Notes: generated from the letters alone by a model not told the origin. A DNA stretch of 64,000 bases from Bdellovibrionales bacterium (GCA_016714165.1 JADJNU010000002.1:744001-808000); one strand, 5' to 3'. Positions 46,602-57,298 are shown, numbered from the stretch's first letter. Made by a program: numbers and translations.

Positions 46602-48062
46602 ATGACTTATTTTAGTGTTCATTTTAAGAGGCATCTGATTCTCGTCTTAAATCTCGGACTCCTTGCTTGCCAAAAAGCAAAGACTTCCGAACCCCATGTC
46701 GGTAGACATGAAATTAAAATTGAAATCACAAAATCAGACACTCTCAATATGAATTCATCGCTTATCCCCTCATTGTCGCGCCATTGGGGCAGTCTCCTTG
46801 CTTCAGATCTTCTCAATATAGATTTGAAAGTAGAAACTTTACACGCGCCGGTCACGCTACTATGGATCACTACATGTATAGCCAAAGACAAAAAAATTGT
46901 TCAACAAGGAAGAATTCCACTCCCCGCAAAGATAAGAGCTTCCGAGCTTCTCCCCCAAGAATTCTTTTTTGACCCGCAGGATAGTTACCCGATAGATATT
47001 CCCTGCTCGTTTAACTTCACGGCCAAGCAGGATTTGACGGGAGCTGTGCATACCTTTACCTATGAAACCCCGATCTATCTTGATCATTCAGGTCAAATTA
47101 TCATTCAAGATTTGATAACCAAAAAGCCAATTGAAGATCTCGCTGAATTTGCCCTTATCACAAATGAATATTTCACCAAAGCGATGGTTCAATTTCCCCC
47201 GGATCAAATTCTCGAGCTCACCTGTACGCGCTTTCGAAGTCCCCTCACTGTTGTGCCGAACAATGCGCTCGTGGTCGGAAAACCCCTTTGGATTCATGAA
47301 AAGGCCCAAACCACAAATCCCGTTCAGGAATTTCCCCTGCAGACTTGCCGGTTTGTCGGCAAAAAGGACGGGCGAATCTCATCGTGGTCCCCCTATTTTG
47401 TCTTAAAATCAGAACCAGGAAAACTTGAATACAATTGGTCCTCCACACAGGAAATTAACCGGTATTCTCTTGAGCTTCCCCTTCCAGCCATTGATCTCGG
47501 AAACCTCAGTATCGAAAATGCTCATGGATATCCCCAGCTCCTGGCCATTCCAAAGGTCGCAGAATTTGATATTCAGCCCCTCTGTTTCACCCCAGTTCAA
47601 GCTCGTCCTGGACCACTAATTCGCGTGGCCCAAGGAGAAATTTCTCCTCAATCAAATGCAAATTACAAAATCATTGCCGAAGACGGGGACGCATGGGTTC
47701 TTGAGCTTCTGCCTCAAAAATCAATTCGGGTTAGCTACCGCTCAACAGTCAACCTTGAGTGCAGATGTCCCATCGTAAGTGGCACCGCGTTTGGTGCGGC
47801 TATTGCCTACGGACATCTTGATCATCGAGAGGGCGGATATTATTTCCGGCATAGGAACGGAAATTCTCCATCGATCAAGGTGATGGTGGAAAATCCAATT
47901 AAAACCAATTTGTTGATCCCCTTTTCGACCTGGAAAAGGGAATCGCCTCTTCCGTTAACATGGATAATCGCAATGAGGGCTCCCAAAATAAGTGATTACA
48001 GTGAGCGCATGGGCAGCGAAACTATGCTGGGATGGCCAATCATCTCTTCTATTTGCCGTTAA
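46602..48062 (+). CDS. Lipoprotein of unknown function
   Basis: 486 aa with a very good ribosome site (AGGAGG five bases upstream). The lipobox is LLAC near residue 23. The rest is beta-rich with scattered Cys (for example TTCIAKDKK, IPCSFNF, ELTCTRF and NLECRCPI). Cys are numerous for an exported protein and may form disulfides. No family recognised. It is followed by a perfect hexamer repeat (48067-48096). Confidence 0.6.
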   Translation: MTYFSVHFKRHLILVLNLGLLACQKAKTSEPHVGRHEIKIEITKSDTLNMNSSLIPSLSRHWGSLLASDLLNIDLKVETLHAPVTLLWITTCIAKDKKIVQQGRIPLPAKIRASELLPQEFFFDPQDSYPIDIPCSFNFTAKQDLTGAVHTFTYETPIYLDHSGQIIIQDLITKKPIEDLAEFALITNEYFTKAMVQFPPDQILELTCTRFRSPLTVVPNNALVVGKPLWIHEKAQTTNPVQEFPLQTCRFVGKKDGRISSWSPYFVLKSEPGKLEYNWSSTQEINRYSLELPLPAIDLGNLSIENAHGYPQLLAIPKVAEFDIQPLCFTPVQARPGPLIRVAQGEISPQSNANYKIIAEDGDAWVLELLPQKSIRVSYRSTVNLECRCPIVSGTAFGAAIAYGHLDHREGGYYFRHRNGNSPSIKVMVENPIKTNLLIPFSTWKRESPLPLTWIIAMRAPKISDYSERMGSETMLGWPIISSICR

Positions 48063-48066
48063 CAGT

Positions 48067-48096
48067 GCCTTAGCCTTAGCCTTAGCCTTAGCCTTA
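48067..48096. repeat. Five perfect tandem copies of GCCTTA
   Basis: GCCTTA repeated five times in the 3' untranslated region, starting 5 bases after the lipoprotein stop and ending 26 bases before the trmB end on the other strand. It is the only perfect short tandem repeat noted in the window. It may be a slippage-prone spacer. Confidence 0.85.
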
Positions 48097-48121
48097 GGCG
48101 AGGGCGACTCAAGCATTTTGA

Positions 48122-48817
48122 CTACTTGTACAAAATTGCGTAGTGAATTGGATGACCTTGGCGGATAAATATTTGTTCGAAATGAGTGACGAAATTGTTC
48201 TGTCCAAACTCCGACCGATGGAGATCGTAGGTTAACCCTCCTATTCGGTATGAACTTTTTTTGAATCTCTCAACCGACCAATCAAAATAGTCGCGGCTAT
48301 CTGTTTTGAATTCTAAGAAACAATCTGATCGTTGAAGCTGGAATAGCTTCGCCAAATACGAATCCTGAATCAAACGATGCTTATGCTTCTTTTTTTTGTC
48401 CCACGGATCTGGATGATGAATAAAAATATTATTCAACTCTCCATCCTCAAAAAGAAGATCCACAAGAGAAGCATTGAATCGCGCCACCCGCGCATTGCTC
48501 GCCCCTCCCCTTAGGGCCCGTCGAATCGTTTGAATCAGAGGCTTAAATTTAATCTCAATACCCACCAAACCACGATCGGATTCGACCTGACATCGATGAG
48601 CAAAGAAATAGCCATTTCCGGTTCCTACCTCTAGATCAACCGGGTAATCAGTGCCCTGTCCAAATACCTTCTCCCGCCAAAGCCCTTTCAAATGAAGGGC
48701 TCTTTCTTCGTTAAATGCCCATTCAGAAAAGTCCCCATCGAGAGCTTTGACATAAGCATTTGGCCGAGGAATCTCCTTGGATCGTGAAAGACGCAGATGA
48801 GCTGAAGTGGTCTCCAT
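48122..48817 (-). CDS. trmB: tRNA (guanine-N7-)-methyltransferase
   Basis: 231 aa from the ATG at 48817 (AGGAAGAG upstream; the longer ATG at 48940 is not supported). It methylates G46 of tRNA with SAM. Visible: DLEVGTGNGYFFAHR (SAM motif), GIEIKFK, and the TrmB hallmark NIFIHHPDPWDKKKKHKHRL. The C-terminal FVTHFEQIF fits the TxxE tail of the family (T with a Glu-Phe end). It is convergent with the lipoprotein gene. Confidence 0.93.
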   Translation of the reverse strand: METTSAHLRLSRSKEIPRPNAYVKALDGDFSEWAFNEERALHLKGLWREKVFGQGTDYPVDLEVGTGNGYFFAHRCQVESDRGLVGIEIKFKPLIQTIRRALRGGASNARVARFNASLVDLLFEDGELNNIFIHHPDPWDKKKKHKHRLIQDSYLAKLFQLQRSDCFLEFKTDSRDYFDWSVERFKKSSYRIGGLTYDLHRSEFGQNNFVTHFEQIFIRQGHPIHYAILYK

Positions 48818-48974
48818 ATGGGCTCTTCCTAGCAAATCGCGGGGTTTTGAGCAACCATTCCTGTTTTGGTATCGGTAAATAATATCTGATCTGCATCTGA
48901 TCTCGCCCATTAGGTTGAAAAATTCAAAGATAAGTGCCAATTACAGTGGCTGATCACTTTTTTAGGAGAAATAG

Positions 48975-50636
48975 ATGAAAAATTTGGCCGCTCGCTTGTT
49001 CGCCTTTTTCTTAACTATCGCCCCTCAATGGATAGCCCTCGCCGTGCCAGCTGAAGGCACTAAAATGATGGTCTCTGGACCATCACCCCATGCCATCGAA
49101 ATCGCCAAGATAATTTCGGAAAAAGGTGGGAACGTCGTGGATGTTGCCGTTGGAGTGGGACTCTCTTTGAGTATCACCAATCCCTATTACGCGGCTTTAG
49201 GTGGAGGTGGCTTCGCACTGATCAAAATGGATGGACCGGCCGAGGCACTGGATTTTCGAGAGGTGGCTCCAGCAGCAACTTCTCCCACCTTTTATGCTGA
49301 CAAGGATAAGGAGGCTTCAATCACAGGAGGAAAAGCAGTGGGAGTGCCGGGATTTCCTGCCGGTCTCTGGGCCATGCATAAGAAATACGGAAAATTGAAA
49401 TGGTCACAGCTCTTTGACGCCCCTCTTGTTTTAGCTGAAAGAGGATTTCGAGTATCTGGAGAATGGCATGAAAAAACAAAGTCTACTTTAATCCGATTCA
49501 ATGCAGCGGGAAAGCGGCGCTATTTTAAAGTGGGTACGCAGCCACAGCCCTACTTACCGGGTGAAACCTTTCAACAAAGGGACCTTGCAAAAGCCTTGAG
49601 AATCTTTCGTGACAAGAATATTCAGGGCTTCTATCAGGGTGAAGTAGCCCAAGACATTGTCAAAGCCATTCAAAGCTCAGGTGGAGTCGTCACTTTAAAT
49701 GATTTAAAAAACTATTCGGTCCGATGGCTGAAGCCACTCGAAACCGATTTCAAGGGATATCACCTCTATCTGATGCCGCCTCCTTCAAGCGGCGGCGTCG
49801 TCATAAAGTCTGCACTGAGTCTTATAGACCAACTTGAGCTAGATAAGCAAAAACCATTCAGCGTCGACGAGCTCCACCTCCTCGGCGAAATCCTCAGTCG
49901 ATCCTTCCGAGGACGTTCTCTCTTAGGCGACCCCGATTTCTACAAAAATCCCTTGGACCTACTGTTGTCCAGCAACTATGTCAAAGAACTGGCCAAATCG
50001 ATAAACATTCGAAAGACGGCTAAATTGGACCCTCTGACAGAATCCGCGGCTAAGGAAAGCGAAAACACGACTCATGTTTCAGTGATGGACAGTGATGGGC
50101 GCTCTGTCGCCCTCACAGTGACACTCAATGGTGTTTACGGTTCAGCCGTGGTCAGCGATCGGTTTGGAATAGCTCTCAATAACGAAATGGATGATTTTAC
50201 CACGCGGCCCAATGAGCCAAATATGTATGGGCTGATACAGGGTCAAGGCAATTTTGTTCAAGCAGGGAAAAGACCACTGAGTTCGATGAGTCCCGCTCTT
50301 GTGGCTAAAGATGATAAAATCGTTTTATCCATTGGCTCTCCCGGGGGTCCACGAATTATCAGTGGTGTTATTCAAGTTCTTTACCGAAGTTTGGTGACGG
50401 GGCTAAATATGGATGAAGCTATCCAGGCGCCAAGAGTTCACCACCAATTTCTGCCCCATACGCTCTATGTTGACAGCCGCAGATTTGCGCCCGAGACCTT
50501 AGACGGCTTGAGAAAAAAGCAACATATCGTCGAGGAAAGTTGGATGGGACGAGTCTACGGTATTAGAAAAAATGAGAAGGGTTTTGTGGAAGCAGCTCAC
50601 GATTTGCGCGGAGAAGGCGCATCGGGAGGACTCTAA
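48975..50636 (+). CDS. ggt: Gamma-glutamyltransferase
   Basis: 553 aa, AGGAG upstream. A signal peptide leads to the periplasm. The proenzyme cleaves itself at a Thr: the nucleophile is in ENTTHVSVMDSDG (about residue 365). The small subunit then contains SPGGPRIISG (substrate and oxyanion contacts, about 455). It transfers gamma-glutamyl groups from glutathione to amino acids or water. Length is normal and no key residue is missing. Its end overlaps the convergent CDF gene by 4 bases. Confidence 0.94.
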   Translation: MKNLAARLFAFFLTIAPQWIALAVPAEGTKMMVSGPSPHAIEIAKIISEKGGNVVDVAVGVGLSLSITNPYYAALGGGGFALIKMDGPAEALDFREVAPAATSPTFYADKDKEASITGGKAVGVPGFPAGLWAMHKKYGKLKWSQLFDAPLVLAERGFRVSGEWHEKTKSTLIRFNAAGKRRYFKVGTQPQPYLPGETFQQRDLAKALRIFRDKNIQGFYQGEVAQDIVKAIQSSGGVVTLNDLKNYSVRWLKPLETDFKGYHLYLMPPPSSGGVVIKSALSLIDQLELDKQKPFSVDELHLLGEILSRSFRGRSLLGDPDFYKNPLDLLLSSNYVKELAKSINIRKTAKLDPLTESAAKESENTTHVSVMDSDGRSVALTVTLNGVYGSAVVSDRFGIALNNEMDDFTTRPNEPNMYGLIQGQGNFVQAGKRPLSSMSPALVAKDDKIVLSIGSPGGPRIISGVIQVLYRSLVTGLNMDEAIQAPRVHHQFLPHTLYVDSRRFAPETLDGLRKKQHIVEESWMGRVYGIRKNEKGFVEAAHDLRGEGASGGL

Positions 50637-51700
50637 CGCCTCTGCTTTAGAAACTCATTGGGTTCAACTCGTGAACGTAAATGCTCGAGTTGAACCGGCA
50701 TACGCTTTTCAAATTCTTCGTATCGAATCGGACAATCCTTCAGGTCACAGACGCGACAATAGGCTCTCCGACAGGGATCAAGATGGAAATTCATTTCTCC
50801 GCCATAGAGATAGTTCTCAATGACCTGGCGCTCAAAATTTGTGGTCTTCCGATGTGCCTCAGTGATATTCCAAAATTCAGGAATCACCAGGTGAGCATCG
50901 ATATGGTGGAAGGCCCCAGATCGAATGACCTTTAAATGATGAATTTGAATGATCCCTTCGAAAGACAATTTCTGAAAAATCCGCTCAAGCTCTGCCAATG
51001 ATTCAGGATCTTCCTCGTCTAAAAGCCCGGCCACGGACCTGCGAACCAGCTTGACGCCCTCCCACATGAGTAACATACCAGCCAGAATTGCCGTTGCGCT
51101 GTCTATCCATTTAAATCTTGTCAAAAATACAAGGCATAGCCCGCCAATCACACCGACACTCGTAACAAAATCTGAAATAAGATGTTTACCGCTCGCAATC
51201 AGGGCTATGGAATTATGCTTTTTTCCAAGTCTAATGATCACCAATCCCATGCCAAGATTGACCACTCCCGCAATGCCCACAACGACAAGGCCCACCCTTG
51301 GATTGTGTATGATTTGACGATTGGCCAAAGCGTAGATCGCTTCGATGACAATAAGAACCCCGGCGAAGGAAATAAGTCCGCCCTCAAAGGCCGCTGAAAA
51401 AAATTCGATTTTTCCGTGACCATAGGGATGATCCTCGTCTACAGGTTTAGCCGAATAATAGACCACAAACAGGGCCAAACCAGCCGCGATAACATTAACG
51501 ATGCTTTCCATAGCATCCGAGAAAACGGCCTGAGAACCGGATTGGGTATAGCCCCAGAATTTAAACAACATCAAAAAGGAGCCTCCCAACAGGGAAGAAA
51601 TAGCAGCTCCCTTTATTATTGAAGATGATTGACTTTGGCCACCGCCGGAAATCGTGCTCGATGCTCCCCTAGACTCGCGGGAAGGCTCAGCATTGCCCAT
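50633..51700 (-). CDS. Cation diffusion facilitator transporter with a C-terminal Cys cluster
   Basis: 355 aa, GAGGAG upstream. Six membrane helices with the CDF metal site in SDAMESIVN (helix 2) and HLISDFV (helix 5), and the periplasmic/cytoplasmic DEDHPYGHGK after helix 2. The cytoplasmic ZT-dimer-like domain follows. The C-terminus adds a Cys-rich motif of the form CxxxxCxxCxxxxCxxR (CRRAYCRVCDLKDCPIR), which may bind metal. It probably exports divalent cations such as zinc or iron from the cytosol. Metal specificity is not visible. Confidence 0.88.
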   Translation of the reverse strand: MGNAEPSRESRGASSTISGGGQSQSSSIIKGAAISSLLGGSFLMLFKFWGYTQSGSQAVFSDAMESIVNVIAAGLALFVVYYSAKPVDEDHPYGHGKIEFFSAAFEGGLISFAGVLIVIEAIYALANRQIIHNPRVGLVVVGIAGVVNLGMGLVIIRLGKKHNSIALIASGKHLISDFVTSVGVIGGLCLVFLTRFKWIDSATAILAGMLLMWEGVKLVRRSVAGLLDEEDPESLAELERIFQKLSFEGIIQIHHLKVIRSGAFHHIDAHLVIPEFWNITEAHRKTTNFERQVIENYLYGGEMNFHLDPCRRAYCRVCDLKDCPIRYEEFEKRMPVQLEHLRSRVEPNEFLKQRR

Positions 51701-51726
51701 TTTGCCATCTCCTCTGGAAAGATCCT

Positions 51727-52719
51727 CTAGCGCACCTTTCTCATAAGTTTATTGTCAGAGGGCATACTAAGCTGATTTTGGCGATTTGATAAGTCAAATA
51801 CAACAACACAGTTGCGACCCGCTTCCTTTGCCTGGTAAAGGGCATGGTCTGCATAACGAACCAAAGCTCGAGCGTCTACTGATTGAGTTCCCTTCTCTGT
51901 GACGGCGAGTCCAATACTAACAGTTTGGCGAGCCAAATGTCCGTCGGTCTTGAATTCATGATCGCCTATGATTCGGCGCAATCGGTCGGCAAAAGACCTC
52001 GCGCCTGCTAGCCCAATTTCATTTAGAACGATAAGAAACTCATCCCCGCCGTATCTCGCTCCATAATCAACGCTCCGAATATTGGTTCTGATAATGCGAC
52101 CGACCTCTGCAAGAACGAAACTTCCAAATAGATGATCATGGTTATCATTCACTGATTTAAAATGATCCATATCCATCATCAATACGCTGACACAACGCTC
52201 ATAGCGGCGAGCCCTATCAAGCTCATTATCCAGTTTGTCATAAAGGGAGCGCATATTGAACAGGCCAGTTAAATCATCTTTATCAACAAGGTCTTTGAGC
52301 TTCAGATTTGCGCAGCTAAGGTCGTCATTCAACTGCTTAATTCGTAACTGAGTTCGAACTCTTGAGAGAAGCTCCTTTGGGTCAAACGGTTTTCGTATGT
52401 AATCATCGGCCCCCGCATCCAATCCACGAACGACGTCATTCACGTCCGACTTACCCGAGACAAAGAGGGTGGACACGTACTCGCTGCGCTCTCGCAAATA
52501 TTTAAGTGTCTCAAGGCCATCAAGACCGGGCATGCTGACATCAAGCAGCACCAGATGAGGTTGCCAGGCCGACATCTTTTCGATTGCCTCCTCGCCCGAT
52601 TTAGCAACAACAACTGGATACCCTTCACATTCAAGTGCCACGCGAACAATGCGGACGCTGGCCGGATCATCATCGACAACCAATATCTTGGTTTTTGAGG
52701 TCGGAATAGGTTCACTCAT
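51727..52719 (-). CDS. Response regulator with GGDEF (diguanylate cyclase) domain
   Basis: 330 aa, PleD-like layout: receiver domain with D60 in HLVLLDVSMPG and a Lys in IRKPFD, a short coiled segment, and a GGDEF domain with an intact active site (YGGDEF at about 223-228). The inhibitory I-site RSVD lies five residues upstream. It makes cyclic di-GMP and is probably controlled by phosphorylation and product inhibition. The kinase is not adjacent. In Bdellovibrio relatives cyclic di-GMP governs predation-related switches, which makes this gene of interest. Confidence 0.93.
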   Translation of the reverse strand: MSEPIPTSKTKILVVDDDPASVRIVRVALECEGYPVVVAKSGEEAIEKMSAWQPHLVLLDVSMPGLDGLETLKYLRERSEYVSTLFVSGKSDVNDVVRGLDAGADDYIRKPFDPKELLSRVRTQLRIKQLNDDLSCANLKLKDLVDKDDLTGLFNMRSLYDKLDNELDRARRYERCVSVLMMDMDHFKSVNDNHDHLFGSFVLAEVGRIIRTNIRSVDYGARYGGDEFLIVLNEIGLAGARSFADRLRRIIGDHEFKTDGHLARQTVSIGLAVTEKGTQSVDARALVRYADHALYQAKEAGRNCVVVFDLSNRQNQLSMPSDNKLMRKVR

Positions 52720-52963
52720 GCGTTCAGGATACCCTGTCTCGGCCTGTCCTGTTGAACAAAATCGCTAGCCCTGGTCCAAAGACAGCTTCAGATTTAAGTC
52801 GACGTCAAAGTCTTGAGGCAAAGTCCTTGATAAATCGTTACAATCTGAACTAGATATGAACCGGATGTTTAACAAAAATTTAACTTAAAGAGTCGGATGC
52901 CGCCTTGTTTCTCTCTCCTGACTCGATGTGGAGCGATCGGTCTACATGCCGGTCGATAAACGA

Positions 52964-55366
52964 ATGGCCTACCATCATAACCAAATCGATGAAAAGTGGC
53001 AGAGAACCTGGGAAAAAATGAAGGCATTTCAGGCCGAAATCGACCCCCATAAACCCAAGTATTACGCTTTGGATATGTTTCCTTATCCTTCGGGCGCGGG
53101 ACTTCACGTGGGGCACCTGGCTTCCTATACTCCAACAGATATTTTGGCACGATTTAAAAGGGCCAAGGGGTTCAATGTTCTTCATCCAATGGGATACGAC
53201 GCCTTTGGACTACCTGCCGAACAGTACGCAATCAAAACAGGCATTCATCCAGCAGAGACGACAAAAAGTGCAATTGGGAATTTTCGTCGACAGCTGAAGT
53301 CCTTTGGATTCAGCTTCGATTGGAAACGAGAGATCTCGACTTGCGAACCCAATTTTTACAAATGGACTCAATTTATTTTTTTAAAGCTATACGAAAGAGG
53401 TTTGGTCTACGAGAAGAAAGTTCCTGTTAACTGGTGTCCCGCACTCAAGACCGTCTTGGCAAATGAAGAGGTCGTTGATGGCAAAAGCGAACGAGGAGGA
53501 CATGAGGTTCTCCGTGTACCAATGCGACAATGGATGCTCAAGATAACTGAATATGCTGAACGTTTATTAAAAGATCTTGATAAACTCGATTGGCCAGAAC
53601 GGACAAAAGAAGCACAGAGAAATTGGATTGGAAAGAGCGAGGGAGCTAGTCTCCGATTTAAGATAAAGAAACAAGACGATTTAGAGATAGAGGTTTTTAC
53701 CACTCGGCCTGATACTCTTTTTGGAGCGACCTTTATCGTCATTGCTCCCGAACACCCTCTCTTGACCCGACTCACTGGATCTTCACAGAAAGAGGCTGTT
53801 GATCAATATTGCCGAGTCACAGCCGCCAAATCGGAGATAGATCGAAAAGTTGGAGCTGACAAAACTGGAGTATTCACCGGCTCTTTTGCAATAAATCCCG
53901 TCAATGGAGAGGAAGTTCCTGTTTGGATTGCTGACTATGTCCTTATGGACTATGGCACTGGGGCTATTATGGCAGTCCCAGCTCACGATAGTCGCGATTT
54001 TGAGTTTGCCCAAAAGCATCGCCTAAAGATCAAACAGGTCCTGCAATCGGATTTTGACTTGCCCTACGAGGGAGATGGCATTCTGATCAATTCGGATTTT
54101 CTCAATGGCCAAAGCAAGGCAAAGGCCATTCAGCTCATGATCAGTCACCTCGAAAAGACCGGCGCTGGACAGGGCAAAGTCCAATTCAAATTGCGCGATT
54201 GGCTTTTCAGCAGACAGCGATATTGGGGAGAGCCGATCCCTGTCGTACACTACCAAAAGGGAAAGACCAGTCCCCTTGATTTTGACGAATTGCCTGTTTT
54301 GCTTCCACAAGTAGCGGATTACGAGCCATCGGAAGCGGGCGAACCACCCTCGCCCGGGTCGAACATTTTGTTAACTATGTAAACCCGAAAACCGGCGAAA
54401 AAGGAAAGCGATGCGCTGACACAATGCCTGGGTCAGCCGGATCGTCCTGGTATTTTCTTCGGTACACCGATCCAGGAAATGGCTCCGCACCCTTTAGCAA
54501 AGATGCAGACAAATACTGGATGCCAGTCGATCTTTATGTGGGAGGGCCCGAGCACACGGTTGGTCACTTGCTGTATGCTCGATTTTGGCAAAAGGTTTTG
54601 TTTGATGCAGGCCTCACCGCACATGACGAACCTTTCCTCAAGCTTGCTCATCAAGGTGATATCCTGGGTCCTGATGGGCGCAGAATGTCAAAATCCCTCG
54701 GTAACGTGATTAATCCAGACGATGTTCGAGAAAAATATGGGGCCGATTGTTGCCGCGTCTACATTTGTTTTATGGGGCCCTTCGACAAAGCAAAGCCCTG
54801 GGCCAACCAAGGGATTGAAGGTGTCAGACGTTTCTTAGAACGACTTTGGAGAGCTTGTGTCGATGATCAGGGTGCGACCATTGCCGACGAGAGTGCCCTC
54901 CCTAGAACTGACCAAAGTTCTGCACAAGACTATCAAAAAGGTAACAGCGGATATCGAATCTCTTAGCTTTAATACGGCTATTTCCTCAATGATGATTTTG
55001 GTCAACGAGATGTATAAGGAGAATTCTCGTTCTCGGCTAATTTTACGACCTCTCCTTCAGCTTCTGATGCCCTTTGCCCCTCATATCGCCGAAGAGCTTT
55101 GGGAAAAACTCGGAGGAAAAAGTTTAGTTTCTCTCGAGAACTGGCCTGAATTTGATCCTAGCCTTGTTCTTGATGAAACGATCACTTTGGGAGTTCAGGT
55201 AAACGGAAAAATGCGGGGAACAATTGAAGTCTCCCCGGATTGCCCCGAAGAAAATGCGGTCGAGATCGCGAAATCATTGACAGGCGTTGGGAATGCGATA
55301 GATGGGAAGACAGTGGGGAAAGTCATCTACAAGCCCGGAAAGATCTTGAACCTTATAGTAAAGTAA
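52964..55366 (+). pseudogene. leuS: Leucyl-tRNA synthetase, two opposite single-base frameshifts
   Basis: About 800 codons. The family match starts at the ATG at 52964 (MAYHHNQIDEKWQ), which parallels the B. subtilis-type start. The class I HIGH-like motif (HVGH) and the KMSKS-like motif (RRMSKSLGN, near 54681) are both present. A base is missing in CCC near 54347-54349, so the first frame stops at 54380. The next frame starts LARVEHFVNYVNPKTG and continues to near 54894, where a +1 change returns to the first frame (PSLELTKVLHKTIKKV). The normal enzyme is essential, so an error in the sequence is the most likely reason. Confidence 0.88.
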
Positions 55367-55399
55367 AAATACATTCCAGAGCTAAAATGGAGAGATATA

Positions 55400-57298
55400 T
55401 TGAATTGGTCTAGAGAACAAAGTTTACAACTTTACGGAATAAAAAACTGGGGTAGCGGATATTTTGGCCTTAATGAATCTGGAAACATCGAGGTTTCTCC
55501 TCAGGGGGCGACTGGGCCCAAGCTGGATCTGTTCAATCTCGTTCAAGACTTACGCGAACGGGGAATTCGTTCCCCGATTCTTATTCGGTTTCCCGATATC
55601 GTAAAGGCACGAATTGGCCTTATTGCTGAATGCTTTCGAAAGGCAATCAACGAATGCGGATACAAGTCCCATTATCGTGGTGTGTATCCGATCAAAGTGA
55701 ACCAACAAAGGCACCTCGTTCAGGAAATCGTCGCCTTCGGACAAAAAACCCTTTTGGGTCTTGAGTGCGGAAGCAAACCCGAACTCTTGGTCGGCTTGGC
55801 GATGCTCGATACCCCAAACGCGCTCATCATATGCAATGGATTTAAAGATTGGGAATATATTGAAACAGCTCTCCTTTCGAGAAAAATGGGAAAAGACACG
55901 ATCGTGGTTGTCGATCGCCGGAGTGAGCTTGACACAATTCTTGAAGTTGCCAAACGGCTTGATATCAGACCAAAAATTGGTTTGCGTTCAAAATTGATTA
56001 CGCAGGGATCAGGCCGTTGGGTAGAGTCGTCGGGAGCAAGATCAAAATTTGGCCTCACTCCTTCGGAAATTGTCAATTGTGTCGATAAATTAAAAGCAGA
56101 AGGCATGTTGGACTCTCTGGCTCTCCTTCACTATCATATCGGTTCCCAGATCCCTTCTATTCAAGCGGTGAAGGCCTCCATGAAGGAAGGAGCCCGTCTC
56201 TTTACCGAGCTCTATGCGCTAGGGGCAACTCCAACCTACATTGACGTCGGAGGTGGACTCGGCGTTGACTACGATGGATCTGGAAAAAGTGAAAGTTCGA
56301 CAAATTACAGTGAACAAGAATATGCCAATGATATCGTGTCGATTCTTCAGTCGGTATGTGATGAAAAAAATGTTCCGCACCCTCATATCGTCACAGAATC
56401 AGGAAGGGCCACAGTGGCTCACGGCGCTGTCCTCGTCTTTGATGTTTTAGGACTCAATGAGGTCGCTAAAAAGGATGTCTCGCCTGTTGAAAAGGGAAAA
56501 GACAGTCGGCTTGTCGAAGAACTCTGGGAGATTTATCAAAATTTAAGCGAGCAAAATCTCAACGAATTTTACAACGATTTGATTGAGAAGAAGCGAGATA
56601 CTCTGCAGCTTTTCACCTACGGAGTTCTCAGTCTAGAACAACGAGCCAAAGCTGAAGATCTCTGTTGGGCAATTACAACAAAAATGGCCCAACTCGCCAA
56701 GCGGACCGGGGATGACGAAATTCGCTACGAGCTGGAGGCCGAACTCTCTGACACCTATTTTTGCAATTTTTCTGTGTTCCAATCACTTCCCGATTCGTGG
56801 GCCCTCGGCCAGATTTTTCCCGTCATGCCTATCCATCGCCACACCGAGAAGCCCGACCGACGCGCTGTACTCGTTGACCTTACTTGTGATTCAGACGGAA
56901 AAATTGCAGAGTTTATTGACGTCAGCACTGGGGAGACCCAGAAATATTTGGAGGTTCACTCTTTGAAAGAATCTGAGCCCTATTATATCGGGGCTTTCCT
57001 GTGTGGAGCCTACCAGGAAATTTTAGGTGATCTTCATAATCTCTTTGGCGATACAGATACCGTTCATGTGTCCATTCATGAGAATGGCTACAATCTTGAT
57101 CATGTCGTTGAGGGGGACTCCGTTGCTGAAGTGCTGTCTTTCGTCGAATACAATAAGAGCGAGCTCGTTGAAAAATTAAGGCAGTTTACCGAAGCGGCGA
57201 TCACTGAAAACCGCCTCACTCGACAAGAGGCCCGATTGCTGATGAAAAACTATGAGGTTGGCTTGTCAGGATACACTTATCTTGAGGACCCCGAATGA
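55400..57298 (+). CDS. speA: Biosynthetic arginine decarboxylase
   Basis: 632 aa from a TTG at 55400 with GGAGAGA upstream. It converts arginine to agmatine, the first step of a polyamine route, with pyridoxal phosphate. Visible: the pyridoxal Lys in YPIKVNQ (about residue 99), LHYHIGSQIP (His), GGGLGVDYDG (phosphate loop), ESGRATVAH and the catalytic region LTCDSDGK near 493. It is of the large SpeA type with an inserted helical region. It follows leuS by 33 bases on the same strand, and its end lies 57 bases from the convergent second opp operon. Confidence 0.93.
   Translation: MNWSREQSLQLYGIKNWGSGYFGLNESGNIEVSPQGATGPKLDLFNLVQDLRERGIRSPILIRFPDIVKARIGLIAECFRKAINECGYKSHYRGVYPIKVNQQRHLVQEIVAFGQKTLLGLECGSKPELLVGLAMLDTPNALIICNGFKDWEYIETALLSRKMGKDTIVVVDRRSELDTILEVAKRLDIRPKIGLRSKLITQGSGRWVESSGARSKFGLTPSEIVNCVDKLKAEGMLDSLALLHYHIGSQIPSIQAVKASMKEGARLFTELYALGATPTYIDVGGGLGVDYDGSGKSESSTNYSEQEYANDIVSILQSVCDEKNVPHPHIVTESGRATVAHGAVLVFDVLGLNEVAKKDVSPVEKGKDSRLVEELWEIYQNLSEQNLNEFYNDLIEKKRDTLQLFTYGVLSLEQRAKAEDLCWAITTKMAQLAKRTGDDEIRYELEAELSDTYFCNFSVFQSLPDSWALGQIFPVMPIHRHTEKPDRRAVLVDLTCDSDGKIAEFIDVSTGETQKYLEVHSLKESEPYYIGAFLCGAYQEILGDLHNLFGDTDTVHVSIHENGYNLDHVVEGDSVAEVLSFVEYNKSELVEKLRQFTEAAITENRLTRQEARLLMKNYEVGLSGYTYLEDPE

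Noticed and set aside
54341..54900. Programmed ribosomal frameshifting in leuS
   Set aside because: No slippery heptamer or stable downstream hairpin is evident, and two opposite shifts in one essential gene are better explained by sequence errors.
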